Assembly: GCF_022701255.1 (NCBI RefSeq)
Contig: NZ_CP031705.1
Coordinates: forward strand, 4,526,001-4,590,000
Direction of reading: 5' to 3'
Length of the DNA stretch: 64,000 bases
DNA from: Microcoleus vaginatus HSN003
GTDB taxonomy: Bacteria; Cyanobacteriota; Cyanobacteriia; Cyanobacteriales; Microcoleaceae
The notes beneath the pieces were generated by a model, which saw only the letters and a program-made list of their open reading frames with translations, was not told the DNA's origin and searched no databases. The translations under genes were made by a program, and so were the position numbers. This document shows, in pieces, positions 36,270 to 44,949 of this stretch. Each line of letters opens with the position of its first letter. Position 1 is the first letter of the stretch.

Positions 36270-37355
36270 ATGACTCAAAACTACCGCATCACTCTTTTAC
36301 CAGGAGACGGCATCGGCCCTGAAATTATCGCTGTGGCGGTAGATGTCCTGAAACTTGTCGGTCAACAATTGGACATCGGCTTTGAATTTCAAGAAGCTTT
36401 AATGGGCGGTGCTGCTATTGACGCAACAGGCCATCCGCTGCCAGAAGAAACACTGGAAAAATGCCGCAACTGCGATGCAGTATTGTTAGCAGCAATTGGC
36501 GGTTACAAGTGGGATAATTTGCCCCGCGAACAGCGCCCGGAAACTGGATTATTAGGACTGCGCGCCGGATTGGGATTGTTTGCAAATTTGCGTCCGGCGA
36601 CTATTTTACCGCAATTGGTTGATGCTTCTAGTTTGAAACGGGAAGTTGTCGAAGGCGTGGATATTATGGTCATCCGCGAACTCACAGGCGGTATTTATTT
36701 TGGCAAACCGAAAGGCATTTTTGAGACGGAAACAGGCGAAAAACGCGGTGTTAATACGATGGCTTACACCGAGTCGGAAATTGACAGAATCGGGCGAGTG
36801 GCTTTTGAGACGGCCAGGAAGCGCGGGAAAAGGCTGTGTTCCGTTGATAAAGCGAATGTTTTGGATGTTTCGCAACTGTGGCGCGATCGTATTATTGCCC
36901 TTTCTTCAGAATACCCTGATGTCGAACTTTCTCACCTCTATGTTGACAACGCAGCCATGCAGTTAATTCGCTGGCCCAAACAGTTCGATACAATTGTCAC
37001 CGGCAATTTATTCGGCGACATTCTTTCCGATGCGGCGGCAATGCTAACTGGTAGTATTGGGATGCTGCCTTCTGCTAGTTTGGGAGCAAGCGGGCCGGGG
37101 GTTTTTGAACCCGTGCATGGTTCCGCACCTGACATCGCTGGACAAGATAAAGCAAATCCCATCGCCCAAGTTTTGAGTGCGGCAATGATGCTGCGCTACG
37201 CCTTAAATCAACCGGAAGCTGCTAATAAAATTGAGCAAGCAGTTGTCGAAGTTTTGGATCGAGGTTATCGCACTGGTGATATCATGTCGGAAGGCATGAA
37301 ACTCGTTGGCTGTCGGGCAATGGGCGATGCTTTAATTGAAGTTTTGCAAGGTTGA
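36270..37355 (+). CDS. leuB: 3-isopropylmalate dehydrogenase
   Basis: From ATG 36270 the protein has 361 residues and begins [19 protein letters not shown], the NAD-binding start of the family. The frame extends to 36204 but adds residues not found in homologues. Other motifs are [17 protein letters not shown] (substrate-binding Arg residues), [29 protein letters not shown], and [20 protein letters not shown] with metal-binding Asp residues. It oxidises and decarboxylates 3-isopropylmalate to 2-oxoisocaproate in leucine synthesis, in the cytoplasm. No leuC or leuD is adjacent, usual for cyanobacteria. Confidence 0.96.
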   Translation: MTQNYRITLLPGDGIGPEIIAVAVDVLKLVGQQLDIGFEFQEALMGGAAIDATGHPLPEETLEKCRNCDAVLLAAIGGYKWDNLPREQRPETGLLGLRAGLGLFANLRPATILPQLVDASSLKREVVEGVDIMVIRELTGGIYFGKPKGIFETETGEKRGVNTMAYTESEIDRIGRVAFETARKRGKRLCSVDKANVLDVSQLWRDRIIALSSEYPDVELSHLYVDNAAMQLIRWPKQFDTIVTGNLFGDILSDAAAMLTGSIGMLPSASLGASGPGVFEPVHGSAPDIAGQDKANPIAQVLSAAMMLRYALNQPEAANKIEQAVVEVLDRGYRTGDIMSEGMKLVGCRAMGDALIEVLQG

Positions 37356-37369
37356 TTTATTTACCTTTA

Positions 37370-37800
37370 CTCGTTCCCAGGCTCTGCCTGGTAACGCCTT
37401 TCAGGAGGCTCTGCCTCCATTAAAACAAAGCAAACGAGACATAAATTTGGAGGCAGAGCCTCCGGGTATTAATTACCAGGCAGAGCCTGGTAACTAGAAA
37501 ACGAGACAATTAATTCTTACTCGTTCCCAGGCTCTGCCTGGTAACGCATTTCAGGAGGCTCTGCCTCCACTAAAACAAGGCAAAGGAGACAGAATTTTGG
37601 AGGCAGAGCCTCCGGATATTAATTACCAGGCAGAGCCTGGTAACTAGAAAACGAGACAATTAATTCTTACTCGTTCCCAGGCTCTGCCTGGTAACGCATT
37701 TGAGGAGGCTCTGCCTCCATTAAAACAAGGCAAACGAGACAGAATTTTGGAGGCAGAGCCTCCGGATATTAATTACCAGGCAGAGCCTGGTAACTAGAAA
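37370..37800. repeat. Three tandem 150-bp palindromic repeats (second family)
   Basis: Units start at about 37371, 37521 and 37671 (TCGTTCCCAGGCTCTGCCTG). Each holds two nested inverted pairs: CCAGGCTCTGCCTGGTAAC with TTACCAGGCAGAGCCTGG, and GGAGGCTCTGCCTCC with GGAGGCAGAGCCTCC. The third unit ends at the stop codon region of the pyrFE gene. The array lies between the convergent leuB and pyrFE genes and could fold into three strong hairpins. Confidence 0.93.
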
Positions 37801-37802
37801 TT

Positions 37803-39281
37803 TTAATGTTCCGCTGTCAAAAGCTGAAATTGCTCGGTATCGATGCGATTTGCTTGATACAAAGTTTGAGCAATTTCCGAAAGCGCTAACACAGAATGTG
37901 CGCGATAACCATTAGCCTGCAATTTATCTTTAACTCCCTGTTCGTGGTCGATCAATACTACAATATCTTCCACATTCAACCCAGCCGATTTTAACTTGCC
38001 CGCGCCTTCCATCACGCTTTTGCCACTAATCAAAATATCATCGACTACGACAATCGTTTCTCCTGCCTGAAAATGCCCCTCAATCAATTTGCCAGCACCG
38101 TAAGTTTTCACCTCCTTACGCGGGAAAATCATCGGGCGTTCCATCCGCAATGCTAAACCGGTTGCGGTGGGTAAAGAACCGTAGGGAATTCCGGCAATGC
38201 GATCGAATTTTAAATCCTTGAGAATGTCTGCATAAGCGCTGACAATTTGGTGGAAAATCTGGGGAATTGAGATAATTTTCCGCAAGTCGATGTAATATGG
38301 AAATACGGCTCCCGATGCTTGTACGTGGTCGCCAAAAACTACGCAGCCGATGTCATAAAGTTGCAAGATTAAATCGCGGTGAGGTTCCGGTTGCAAAAAG
38401 CAAACATCCGGCAGCCACAGTTCGCAAGTGGGACTACCTTCGATCGCCCGCAGCCTCTGTTGATTAATATTATCCCGCAATTTCTCAATTTCTCGGCGCG
38501 GCTCTTTCCCCGCTAATAAACTCGGGGGGACGGGCAGCAATAAACCTTCACCATTCTTGCTTAAACCGGCCGCCAGCAGTTGTGCGAGGTCATTTTCTTC
38601 TGTGAGGTCATTTTCTTCAGCGATGTCTCCTTCGACTAAAATTAGGCGTTCAGGAGCAGCTTGGCGGATGCGCGCCAACATATCCGGCATTACTCCTACT
38701 TCTAAACCGACTTTTTCGGGAGTTCCCCAAGTTTGAGAGAGTCGGACTAATTGCAAGTACAAAGGATTTTTTGGCGTCGGGTATTCTTGCACAGCCTCGG
38801 CTGAGGGGTTGGCGGTGGCACAGAGTACAAAAACAGTTTTTCCAGCGTATAACAAAAAAGGCGCTACTTGGTCGAATCCGGCATAGGGACTTAAGGTAAT
38901 AGCGTCAACTTGCCAGTCTTGAAATACAATTTTGGCAAATACTGTGCTGGTATTTAAATCGCAGTGTTTGGCATCTAAAATTACTGGCAGGTGAGGGGGA
39001 ATAATGTTTAAAATTTCTTGCAGCAATGCCCAACCGGGAATACCGAGAGATTGGTAAAAACCGAGGGTGATTTTGCAGGCACAGATTAAATCGGCTGTTT
39101 CGTCGATCGCACTTTTTACCTTTGCAAACAAATCAGTTACAAAACTTTGAGTTTCCTCCCCAGTCATAGAAACCTGCGGGGGCAAGGTTTCCGGGTCTGG
39201 ATCGAGGGCTAAATACAGCAAACTTTGATTGGTTTCAACAGCCGCTAACAGTTTATCGAAAAAGTCGGTTCGATCGCTCAT
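37803..39281 (-). CDS. pyrF-pyrE: Bifunctional orotidine-5'-phosphate decarboxylase / orotate phosphoribosyltransferase
   Basis: This 492-residue fusion carries out the last two steps of UMP synthesis. Residues about 1-275 are a decarboxylase with the catalytic DAKHCD (103-108) and an N-terminal LALDPDP. Residues about 290-492 are a phosphoribosyltransferase with the PRPP loop TIVVVDDILISGKSV (about 410-424) and GRF-like KVEKYGAGK region. The order is PyrF-PyrE, opposite to the eukaryotic UMPS, as in other cyanobacteria. The stop lies at the edge of the 150-bp repeat array. Confidence 0.93.
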   Translation of the reverse strand: MSDRTDFFDKLLAAVETNQSLLYLALDPDPETLPPQVSMTGEETQSFVTDLFAKVKSAIDETADLICACKITLGFYQSLGIPGWALLQEILNIIPPHLPVILDAKHCDLNTSTVFAKIVFQDWQVDAITLSPYAGFDQVAPFLLYAGKTVFVLCATANPSAEAVQEYPTPKNPLYLQLVRLSQTWGTPEKVGLEVGVMPDMLARIRQAAPERLILVEGDIAEENDLTEENDLAQLLAAGLSKNGEGLLLPVPPSLLAGKEPRREIEKLRDNINQQRLRAIEGSPTCELWLPDVCFLQPEPHRDLILQLYDIGCVVFGDHVQASGAVFPYYIDLRKIISIPQIFHQIVSAYADILKDLKFDRIAGIPYGSLPTATGLALRMERPMIFPRKEVKTYGAGKLIEGHFQAGETIVVVDDILISGKSVMEGAGKLKSAGLNVEDIVVLIDHEQGVKDKLQANGYRAHSVLALSEIAQTLYQANRIDTEQFQLLTAEH

Positions 39282-39520
39282 AGTGTGTTAGGAAGGTAAG
39301 GGGAATTAAAAAAATTGCAGCTCAAAGTGGGATTGGTGTTGTGCCGGAAGAAACCGATCCCCGTTGAAATTGAAATTAAGAATCTTTTAAGATTGTAGAA
39401 TGTAAAGAGCAGGAAATCTGTAACTTTGGGAGCAGTTTCATGGGGAATGATTTTCTGGTTGGCTACACCGGTGATTGCACCTAAGCCGCAGCAAGTCAAT
39501 TAGTTGTGGTAAAGTAACCA

Positions 39521-39784
39521 GTGTCCGGGCGGGGATTTTATCGGCATTCCCTGCGGTACGCGAGTTTAGCAAATGCGAATTTGCCAGGGGCAGATTTGAG
39601 AGAAGTAAATTTTAGGGAAGCTAATTTATCGGGGGCAAATTTGAGCGGCGCTTCTTTGTGGCCAGCTAATTTACAAGGCGCTAATTTGACTCAAGTTAAT
39701 TTAATCCAGAGCCCGTTTGACGGGGTTAATCTAAAAAATACTACCGTTGCAGGTGTTATTTCGGTTGACGGTAGTATTAAATAG
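39521..39784 (+). CDS. Pentapeptide-repeat protein fragment, probably decayed
   Basis: The 87-residue frame encodes A(D/N)LxX pentapeptides (YASLANANLPGADLREVNF, REANLSGANLSGASLW) that would form a right-handed quadrilateral beta helix. Its only start is a GTG without a clear ribosome site. Just upstream, 39404-39490 reads VKSRKSVTLGAVSWGMIFWL and ATPVIAPKPQQVN, like a signal peptide, then a stop. Another frame gives SNQCPGGDFIGIP, like the Cys-Pro start of exported pentapeptide proteins. I infer an exported pentapeptide protein broken by a stop and a frameshift. Confidence 0.5.
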   Translation: MSGRGFYRHSLRYASLANANLPGADLREVNFREANLSGANLSGASLWPANLQGANLTQVNLIQSPFDGVNLKNTTVAGVISVDGSIK

Positions 39785-39831
39785 AAGCAGAAGTTAAAGC
39801 AATGCCCGCCTTATATTATGGATAGTAATAA

Positions 39832-40542
39832 ATGAGCGCTACGATCGACTTTAGGATTTGGGACGAGTTGCTGCAACGCTACGTTGACGATTTGGGCCGG
39901 GTCAATTATCGGGGCTGGAAAGCTGAGGGGGCAGAGGTTTTGAGGGCGTGGCTGGAAAGTTTGGCCGATGTGGATTTGGCGGATTTTACTGATGCGGATG
40001 CGCGGCTGGCGTTGTGGCTGAATGCGTACAATGCGATCGCAATTTCTCAAGTTCTCGAAGTATATCCGATCGCGTCGATCCGTCCCAAAGTTTTGGGAAT
40101 TCCCAACTGGCTGAGTTTTTTGGATTTTTTCACTCGTTCAAATGTGATTATTGGCGGCAAAAAGTACAGTCTCAATCAAATCGAACACGCAATTTTGCGG
40201 CCGGAATTTGCGGAACCGCGCATCCATTTTGCATTAGTTTGCGCTTCTGTCGGGTGCCCGCTGCTGCGTCGCGGGGCTTATTTCCCGGAGTCGGTACGGA
40301 CTCAACTAGAAGCGGATGCCAGCCGTTTTATTCACAATCCTGATAAGGTGCGATATGATGCCCAGAAAAAGACGCTTTATTTGAGCAAGATTTTTAAGTG
40401 GTACGGCGAGGATTTTGTGAAGGCGGCGGGTTCGGTGGCTGATTATGTGGGCGGTTATTTGGGGCCGGAGGCGGCTGTGGGCGATGGATGGGCGATCGTT
40501 TTTTTGCCTTACGACTGGAATTTGAATCGGGTTGATGGATAA
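39832..40542 (+). CDS. DUF547 domain protein
   Basis: This 236-residue protein matches DUF547: LALWLNAYNAIAISQVLEVYP (about residues 60-80), KYSLNQIEHAILRPEFAEPR (about 108-127) and HFALVCASVGCPLLRRGAY (about 129-147), with a conserved Cys and His arrangement. The function of the family is not settled; a papain-like or transglutaminase-like role has been suggested. No signal peptide. It follows the pentapeptide remnant by 47 bases. Confidence 0.88.
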   Translation: MSATIDFRIWDELLQRYVDDLGRVNYRGWKAEGAEVLRAWLESLADVDLADFTDADARLALWLNAYNAIAISQVLEVYPIASIRPKVLGIPNWLSFLDFFTRSNVIIGGKKYSLNQIEHAILRPEFAEPRIHFALVCASVGCPLLRRGAYFPESVRTQLEADASRFIHNPDKVRYDAQKKTLYLSKIFKWYGEDFVKAAGSVADYVGGYLGPEAAVGDGWAIVFLPYDWNLNRVDG

Positions 40543-40619
40543 AATTTGCGCCTGTGGGTAGGTGTTTTTTTGAGGGAGTAATTTTTTTCGGCTGTCGTTA
40601 CCCCTTCAAATTGCCAGAT

Positions 40620-40905
40620 TCAACAGGGCGATCGGACGGCTGCACTCGCACTCCCAGCGCTGGCAAGGGTTCAAAATGCAGTATCTATGGCTTTGTGAGG
40701 GGTTTTGGGGTGATTGGATAGCTGGCACGGCTGACACTGCCACAATCGCACTCTAACCACGGCTGCACGGTCGGAGCGCTGGCAAGGTAGCAAGGTCGGA
40801 GCGGCTGTACGGCTGCACGACTGCACAGGCTGGCAAGGTCGGAGCCGTCGCACGGTCGCACTTTGTTACGGTCGGAGCCGTCGGAGCGGTGACGGTCTAG
40901 CTTTT
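40620..40905. repeat. GC-rich degenerate short-repeat cluster, left of the HEPN gene
   Basis: The region repeats units such as GGTCGGAGC, GCTGGCAAGG and GGCTGCACGGTCG many times in irregular order and ends CGGTGACGGTCTAGCTTTTTTG. A related cluster at 42062-42150 ends CGGTGGCGGTATAGCTTTTTTT. The two bracket the HEPN gene. No gene is seen in 40543-40941. Confidence 0.75.
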
Positions 40906-40941
40906 TTGCGTCACAGTCCCACGTCACAACACCACACTTTT

Positions 40942-41910
40942 TTATTCTTTTCCTAAATACATCTGTCTTTGTTTGTCTAGTTGAATCTCATAAAATTCAT
41001 CAATTGTATAGTTGTGTTTTTGCATGGTAATAATATCTATCCATTTAAGTTGCCTAAAATTTTCTTCAAATTCAAGGTCTATCAGTTCATATTTAAGACA
41101 TTTTAAACAGCAATATAAAGTTACTCCATCTTTAATCAAATATTTTATCCTTGTTTCTTTTTGGCAGGCTGAGCAAATTGGGTCGTAGTCTTCATCTCTT
41201 TCAAATCCTCTTATTTTTTGTAAGTAATCATGTTTATTATATTTTTTATCACAAACAAAGCATTGGCATTCTTTTATATCATTTTTAAATACGACAAAGC
41301 TTAATGATGAACAGTCAGGACATAATACTCTCAATCCGCTTTCACTCGTCTCAATACTATCTATTTCTTTTTTAAACTTATCTAATCTTTGTTTTCTATA
41401 AGCTTTAAACTCAGTGGCAATTGATTTTATTTTTTGAAACTTTTGTTGTTGTTTAACTGTACTGTTAACTTTTAAATCGCTTTCCCAAAATTTTATAATT
41501 TCGTCTAAGGCTAACGCTACGGTATATTGACATTCACTTAATGCTATATTAACTTCAAAATGTTCAATTTTATTTCTCAAAGATTTAAGATTCTTTATAG
41601 GTTCCTCATTAAAATTAAAGTTTGGAATAATTTTTTTTAGTCTTTTAATTAACTCATCATAATACACGCTACTAAAATCCCCAGTTACAAGTTTTTCGGG
41701 GGTTGCTTCCTCTGTTTTTTGAAATATTAAACTCCAATGTTCTTGTTTGAGTCTTTCTTTTAGTAATAATTGAATTCCCGCATACAGGTGCAGAACAGAA
41801 TATTTCCATGAATCCTTAGATTGGGAAGTTTTCTTCAACATAGGTTTTACTGCTGTATAAATATAATCTATGCCGTTATCTAATAAAGTTAATTTAATAT
41901 TTTTTTCCAT
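40942..41910 (-). CDS. HEPN-domain protein with C-terminal zinc ribbons
   Basis: This 322-residue protein is encoded in AT-rich DNA unlike its neighbours. The N-terminal helical region (about 1-145) ends with LKSLRNKIEHFEV, an R-x4-H motif (Arg112, His117) typical of HEPN RNases. Residues about 150-190 are a Lys-rich helix. The C-terminal part has two zinc-ribbon-like sets: CPDC (197-200) with CFVC (217-220), and CSAC (246-249) with CCLKC (267-271). HEPN proteins often act as ribonucleases in defence and toxin systems. Activity here is inferred from the motif only. It is divergent from the AT-rich gene at 42252. Confidence 0.65.
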   Translation of the reverse strand: MEKNIKLTLLDNGIDYIYTAVKPMLKKTSQSKDSWKYSVLHLYAGIQLLLKERLKQEHWSLIFQKTEEATPEKLVTGDFSSVYYDELIKRLKKIIPNFNFNEEPIKNLKSLRNKIEHFEVNIALSECQYTVALALDEIIKFWESDLKVNSTVKQQQKFQKIKSIATEFKAYRKQRLDKFKKEIDSIETSESGLRVLCPDCSSLSFVVFKNDIKECQCFVCDKKYNKHDYLQKIRGFERDEDYDPICSACQKETRIKYLIKDGVTLYCCLKCLKYELIDLEFEENFRQLKWIDIITMQKHNYTIDEFYEIQLDKQRQMYLGKE

Positions 41911-42007
41911 TTATTTAACACTAAAGGTAGTTGTACAATTTCTCAAAGCTTAAATTAATTAATATGAGATATTGAGGTGATTATAACCTATAGTCGATTT
42001 ATGTCAA

Positions 42008-42056
42008 TAAGTTGAGGTAGCTCTAAAGGTTACTAGCTTTAGGTGGTGGGGAAATA
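42008..42056 (+). repeat. Island intergenic element, copy A
   Basis: GTTGAGGTAGCTCTAAAGG, then TTACTAGCTTTAGGTGGTGG and GGAAAT, aligns almost base for base with copy C at 44901-44944. It lies upstream of the gene at 42252. Confidence 0.65.
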
Positions 42057-42061
42057 TCGAA

Positions 42062-42150
42062 AGGGTCGGAGCGGTCGGAGCGGTTGCAGCGCTTGCACGG
42101 TCGCACCTTACCACAGTCAGAACGGTGGCGGTATAGCTTTTTTTTTTCGT
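42062..42150. repeat. GC-rich short-repeat cluster, right of the HEPN gene
   Basis: GGTCGGAGCGGTCGGAGCGG is followed by GCACGGTCGCAC and a poly-T tract. This is the counterpart of the cluster at 40620-40905. The two lie in direct orientation about 1.2 kb apart. Confidence 0.7.
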
Positions 42151-42251
42151 CTAGGCTGCGAGAGGTTCTAAATTTTGAGGTCTTGACATCTAGTGTTGAT
42201 GTGAAATAGGATATGATTAAAAAATAAAAGTTATTTAGGAGACAAAAAATT

Positions 42252-42725
42252 ATGACTATGAATAAAGCCTCTGTTCGTGATTTAATTTGGCAAGATAAAA
42301 GAAAAGATTTGAAAGACTGGTGTGAAAATACTTGTAAGCGTAGTTTAAATCAAATGATTATTCGGGATACTCTAAAAAATTCAGATACTACCTCTGATGT
42401 TAAAAAAATTTATGATATTTTTTTAGAAATAGTCCATAAAATACTGCTTCCACAAGATCCTCATGAACAATTTAAATATAAACGTTCAATATCAGAATCT
42501 ATTAGCAAAATTTTTAGGGAACACTATTCTCTAACCGATATTCAGAAACCGATTATAGATAGTTCTAAATTTTTAGGTGAAGAAGTTTATAAGTATTTAG
42601 ATTATGTAACAGATGTTGATAAATTTTTTAAACATCTTTGGCAATGTTTAAAAGATTATAAATATGATGATGAAATAATTGGTATTGCTTGGGTAGCTGC
42701 ATCAGAATTAGTATCTGTTGGGTAA
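42252..42725 (+). CDS. AT-rich orphan protein (157 residues)
   Basis: The start ATG at 42252 follows AGGAG with about ten bases between. The protein (MTMNKASVRDLIWQDKRKDL to LVSVG) looks all-helical, charged and cytoplasmic, with no recognised motif or membrane segment. The DNA is much more AT-rich than the surrounding genome, suggesting acquisition. It is flanked by copies A and B of the recurrent intergenic element and lies between the HEPN gene (divergent) and the LRR-HNH gene (same strand). I do not recognise the family. Context suggests a defence or accessory role, without direct evidence. Confidence 0.65.
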   Translation: MTMNKASVRDLIWQDKRKDLKDWCENTCKRSLNQMIIRDTLKNSDTTSDVKKIYDIFLEIVHKILLPQDPHEQFKYKRSISESISKIFREHYSLTDIQKPIIDSSKFLGEEVYKYLDYVTDVDKFFKHLWQCLKDYKYDDEIIGIAWVAASELVSVG

Positions 42726-42783
42726 TTGTAGCGGTATCAAGTTCTAAATCTAGTTTTTTTCATGACGTACCGATAAGGCTTGT

Positions 42784-42854
42784 AGGCACTAGGCGGGGAA
42801 ATTAGATTATTCTGATAGAGCTTTCGCGGTTGCAAGTTTTAAACGGGGATAAAC
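42784..42854 (+). repeat. Island intergenic element, copy B
   Basis: AGGCGGGGAAATTAGATTAT, then TCTGATAGAGC and GGTTGCAAGTTTTAAACGGG, matches both halves of copy C. A partial copy of the second half (GTAGCGGTATCAAGTTCTAA) lies at 42728-42752. Confidence 0.65.
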
Positions 42855-42918
42855 CTGTTTTTTCCAACAAGCTAAATTTTTGTCACAATAAAATAAATGT
42901 TACTGAGAGGTACACGAC

Positions 42919-44700
42919 ATGACCCGAGAGGAAGTAGTGCAACGAATTGAGCGGGCTGCCAATCAAAAATTTAGTAGACTAGATTTATCAGGGTTGCAGT
43001 TGGAAGAAGCGCCACCGGAAATTGCCAAGTGTATAAATCTGGAAAAGCTTAACCTCAGTTGCAATCAGATTACTTCCATTCCCGAGTGGCTCGGGCAACT
43101 GCCGAATCTGGAATGGCTTAGCCTTGAGGGAAATCAGATTACCTCCATTCCAAAGTGGTTGGGGCAACTATCCAATCTGACAGGGCTTGTCCTTAGTAAA
43201 AATCAGATTACCTCCATCCCAGAAACGCTGGGGCAACTGTCGAATTTGGAACACCTTGACCTCTATAAGAATCAAATTACCTCCATCCCAGAAACGCTGG
43301 GGCAACTGCGTAATTTGAGAAGTCTTTTACTCCCTGAAAATCAAATTATCTCCCTTCCGGAATCAATTGGGCAACTGTCCAATCTAAAAAATCTTTTCCT
43401 TCATGAAAACCAGATTACCTTCCTCCCGGAATCAATTGGGCAACTGTCCAATCTAAAAATTCTTTCCCTCTATAAGAATCAGATTACCTCCATCCCGGAA
43501 GCGATTGGGCAACTGTCCACTCTGGAAGTGCTTAACCTCAGCCAGAATAAAATTACTCAAATTCCAGAGGTGATCGGGCGACTGTCCAATTTGAAAAAGC
43601 TGATCCTCCATGAAAATCAGATTACCTTCCTCCCGGAATCAATTGGGCAACTGTCCAATCTAAAAATTCTTTCCCTCTATAAGAATCAGATTACCTCCAT
43701 CCCGGAAGCGATTGGGCAACTGTCCACTCTGGAAGTGCTTAACCTCAGCCAGAATAAAATTACTCAAATTCCAGAGGTGATCGGGCGACTGTCCAATTTG
43801 AAAAAGCTGTTCCTCCCTAACAATCAAATTATCTCCCTTCCGGAATCAATTGGGCAACTGTCCAATCTAAAAAATCTTTTCCTCCATGAAAATCAGATTA
43901 CCTCCATCCCGGAATCAATTGGGCAACTGTCCAATCTGGAAAAGCTTAACCTCAGCCAGAATAAAATTACTCAAATTCCAGAGGTGATCGGGCGACTGTC
44001 CAATTTGAAAAAGCTGTTCCTCCCTAACGATCAAATTACTAAAATCCCAGAGGCGATTAGTAGTATGAAGAATTTGAAAAAACTAAATTTGCGAGGTAAT
44101 CCGATGTCGATGCTCCCGAAAGTTCTGGGGCACGGTCAAGATTATGGAGGTTGTGGTGATTTGCGAACTATTCGCGACTCTTACTTCCACACCAGCAATT
44201 TAGCCCTACCTGAGCTAGATGCTAAGCACCAAAAAATTGAATCTGAGGGAGATTTTGACGCTGAAACTCTTCAAGATGCCAAACGACGGATAACTGCTTC
44301 TATTGTGCAGCGACAGGGACAGGCTGAATTTCGACGTAAGTTGTTAATTGCTTACGGGGGTCGATGTCCAATAACTGATTGTGATGTAGAGTCAACTATC
44401 GAAGCAGCACATATAATCCCCTATCAAGGTACTCACACCAATCATTTAACAAATGGTTTACCACTCAGAGCTGACATACATACTTTGTTCGATTTGCATC
44501 TACTGTCAATTCGACCTGATACCAAGGAAGTGGTAATTGCCCCTGAACTCGTTGGCACGTGTTACCAAGGTTTGGCTGATCGAAAATTGACTTTACCTCA
44601 AGATCAAAAAACAACACCAAATCAGAACGCTCTCAACAAACATTATGAAACTTTTCTCAGCAAATCCAAGATTAGTCAGCTCAACGTTTATAATTTCTAG
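42919..44700 (+). CDS. Leucine-rich-repeat protein with C-terminal HNH endonuclease domain
   Basis: This 593-residue protein has an N-terminal cap (MTREEVVQRIERAANQKFSR), about sixteen 23-residue LRRs (SNLKKLFLPNNQI, SLPESIGQL and so on) to about residue 400, a linker, and an HNH nuclease from about 450. The linker and HNH region shows QGQAEFRRKLLIAYGGRCP, EAAHIIPY (His498), Asn512 and ADIHTLFDLH (His521), the order expected of HNH enzymes. LRR arrays of this type usually carry Roc-COR GTPases in cyanobacteria; here a nuclease takes the effector place. The LRR DNA includes an exact 207-bp duplication. I infer a recognition-plus-nuclease protein, perhaps for defence. Confidence 0.88.
   Translation: MTREEVVQRIERAANQKFSRLDLSGLQLEEAPPEIAKCINLEKLNLSCNQITSIPEWLGQLPNLEWLSLEGNQITSIPKWLGQLSNLTGLVLSKNQITSIPETLGQLSNLEHLDLYKNQITSIPETLGQLRNLRSLLLPENQIISLPESIGQLSNLKNLFLHENQITFLPESIGQLSNLKILSLYKNQITSIPEAIGQLSTLEVLNLSQNKITQIPEVIGRLSNLKKLILHENQITFLPESIGQLSNLKILSLYKNQITSIPEAIGQLSTLEVLNLSQNKITQIPEVIGRLSNLKKLFLPNNQIISLPESIGQLSNLKNLFLHENQITSIPESIGQLSNLEKLNLSQNKITQIPEVIGRLSNLKKLFLPNDQITKIPEAISSMKNLKKLNLRGNPMSMLPKVLGHGQDYGGCGDLRTIRDSYFHTSNLALPELDAKHQKIESEGDFDAETLQDAKRRITASIVQRQGQAEFRRKLLIAYGGRCPITDCDVESTIEAAHIIPYQGTHTNHLTNGLPLRADIHTLFDLHLLSIRPDTKEVVIAPELVGTCYQGLADRKLTLPQDQKTTPNQNALNKHYETFLSKSKISQLNVYNF
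43400..44000 (+). repeat. 207-bp near-exact duplication within the LRR array
   Basis: A block of three LRR units recurs with a period of 207 bp (AAAAATTCTTTCCCTCTATA at 43455 and 43662), with little or no difference over about 200 bases. A third, partial version follows near 43820. Confidence 0.85.
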
Positions 44701-44876
44701 TTTGGAAAATTTGAGTTTCCCTGCCTATCCGTTTATAAAAATAGTGCTTTTTTCCTCAAAGCAGCACTGATGTCCGTTTATGGCAATGGTATTAACTGCC
44801 CAGCAACTAATCCTGTCTTACAGTTATGTCTTACGTTTCGCTATTCCGTAAGGCAACCGAGCCACACCACTTCCAC

Positions 44877-44944
44877 GTTCTAGGCGGGAAAATTTGATAT
44901 CCTGATGTAGCAGCAAGGGTTACAAGTTCTAATGGGGGGGAAAT
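44877..44944 (+). repeat. Island intergenic element, copy C (most complete)
   Basis: TAGGCGGGAAAATTTGATAT, CCTGATGTAGCAGCAAGG and GTTACAAGTTCTAATGGGGG followed by GGAAAT end directly before the start region of the gene at 44950. This is the reference copy for A, B and D. Confidence 0.7.
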
Positions 44945-44949
44945 GATTT

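Noticed and set aside
40620-40940. Short frames rich in Arg/Cys/Pro in the GC-rich repeat cluster
   Set aside because: They are translations of GGTCGGAGC-type repeats with no start signals.
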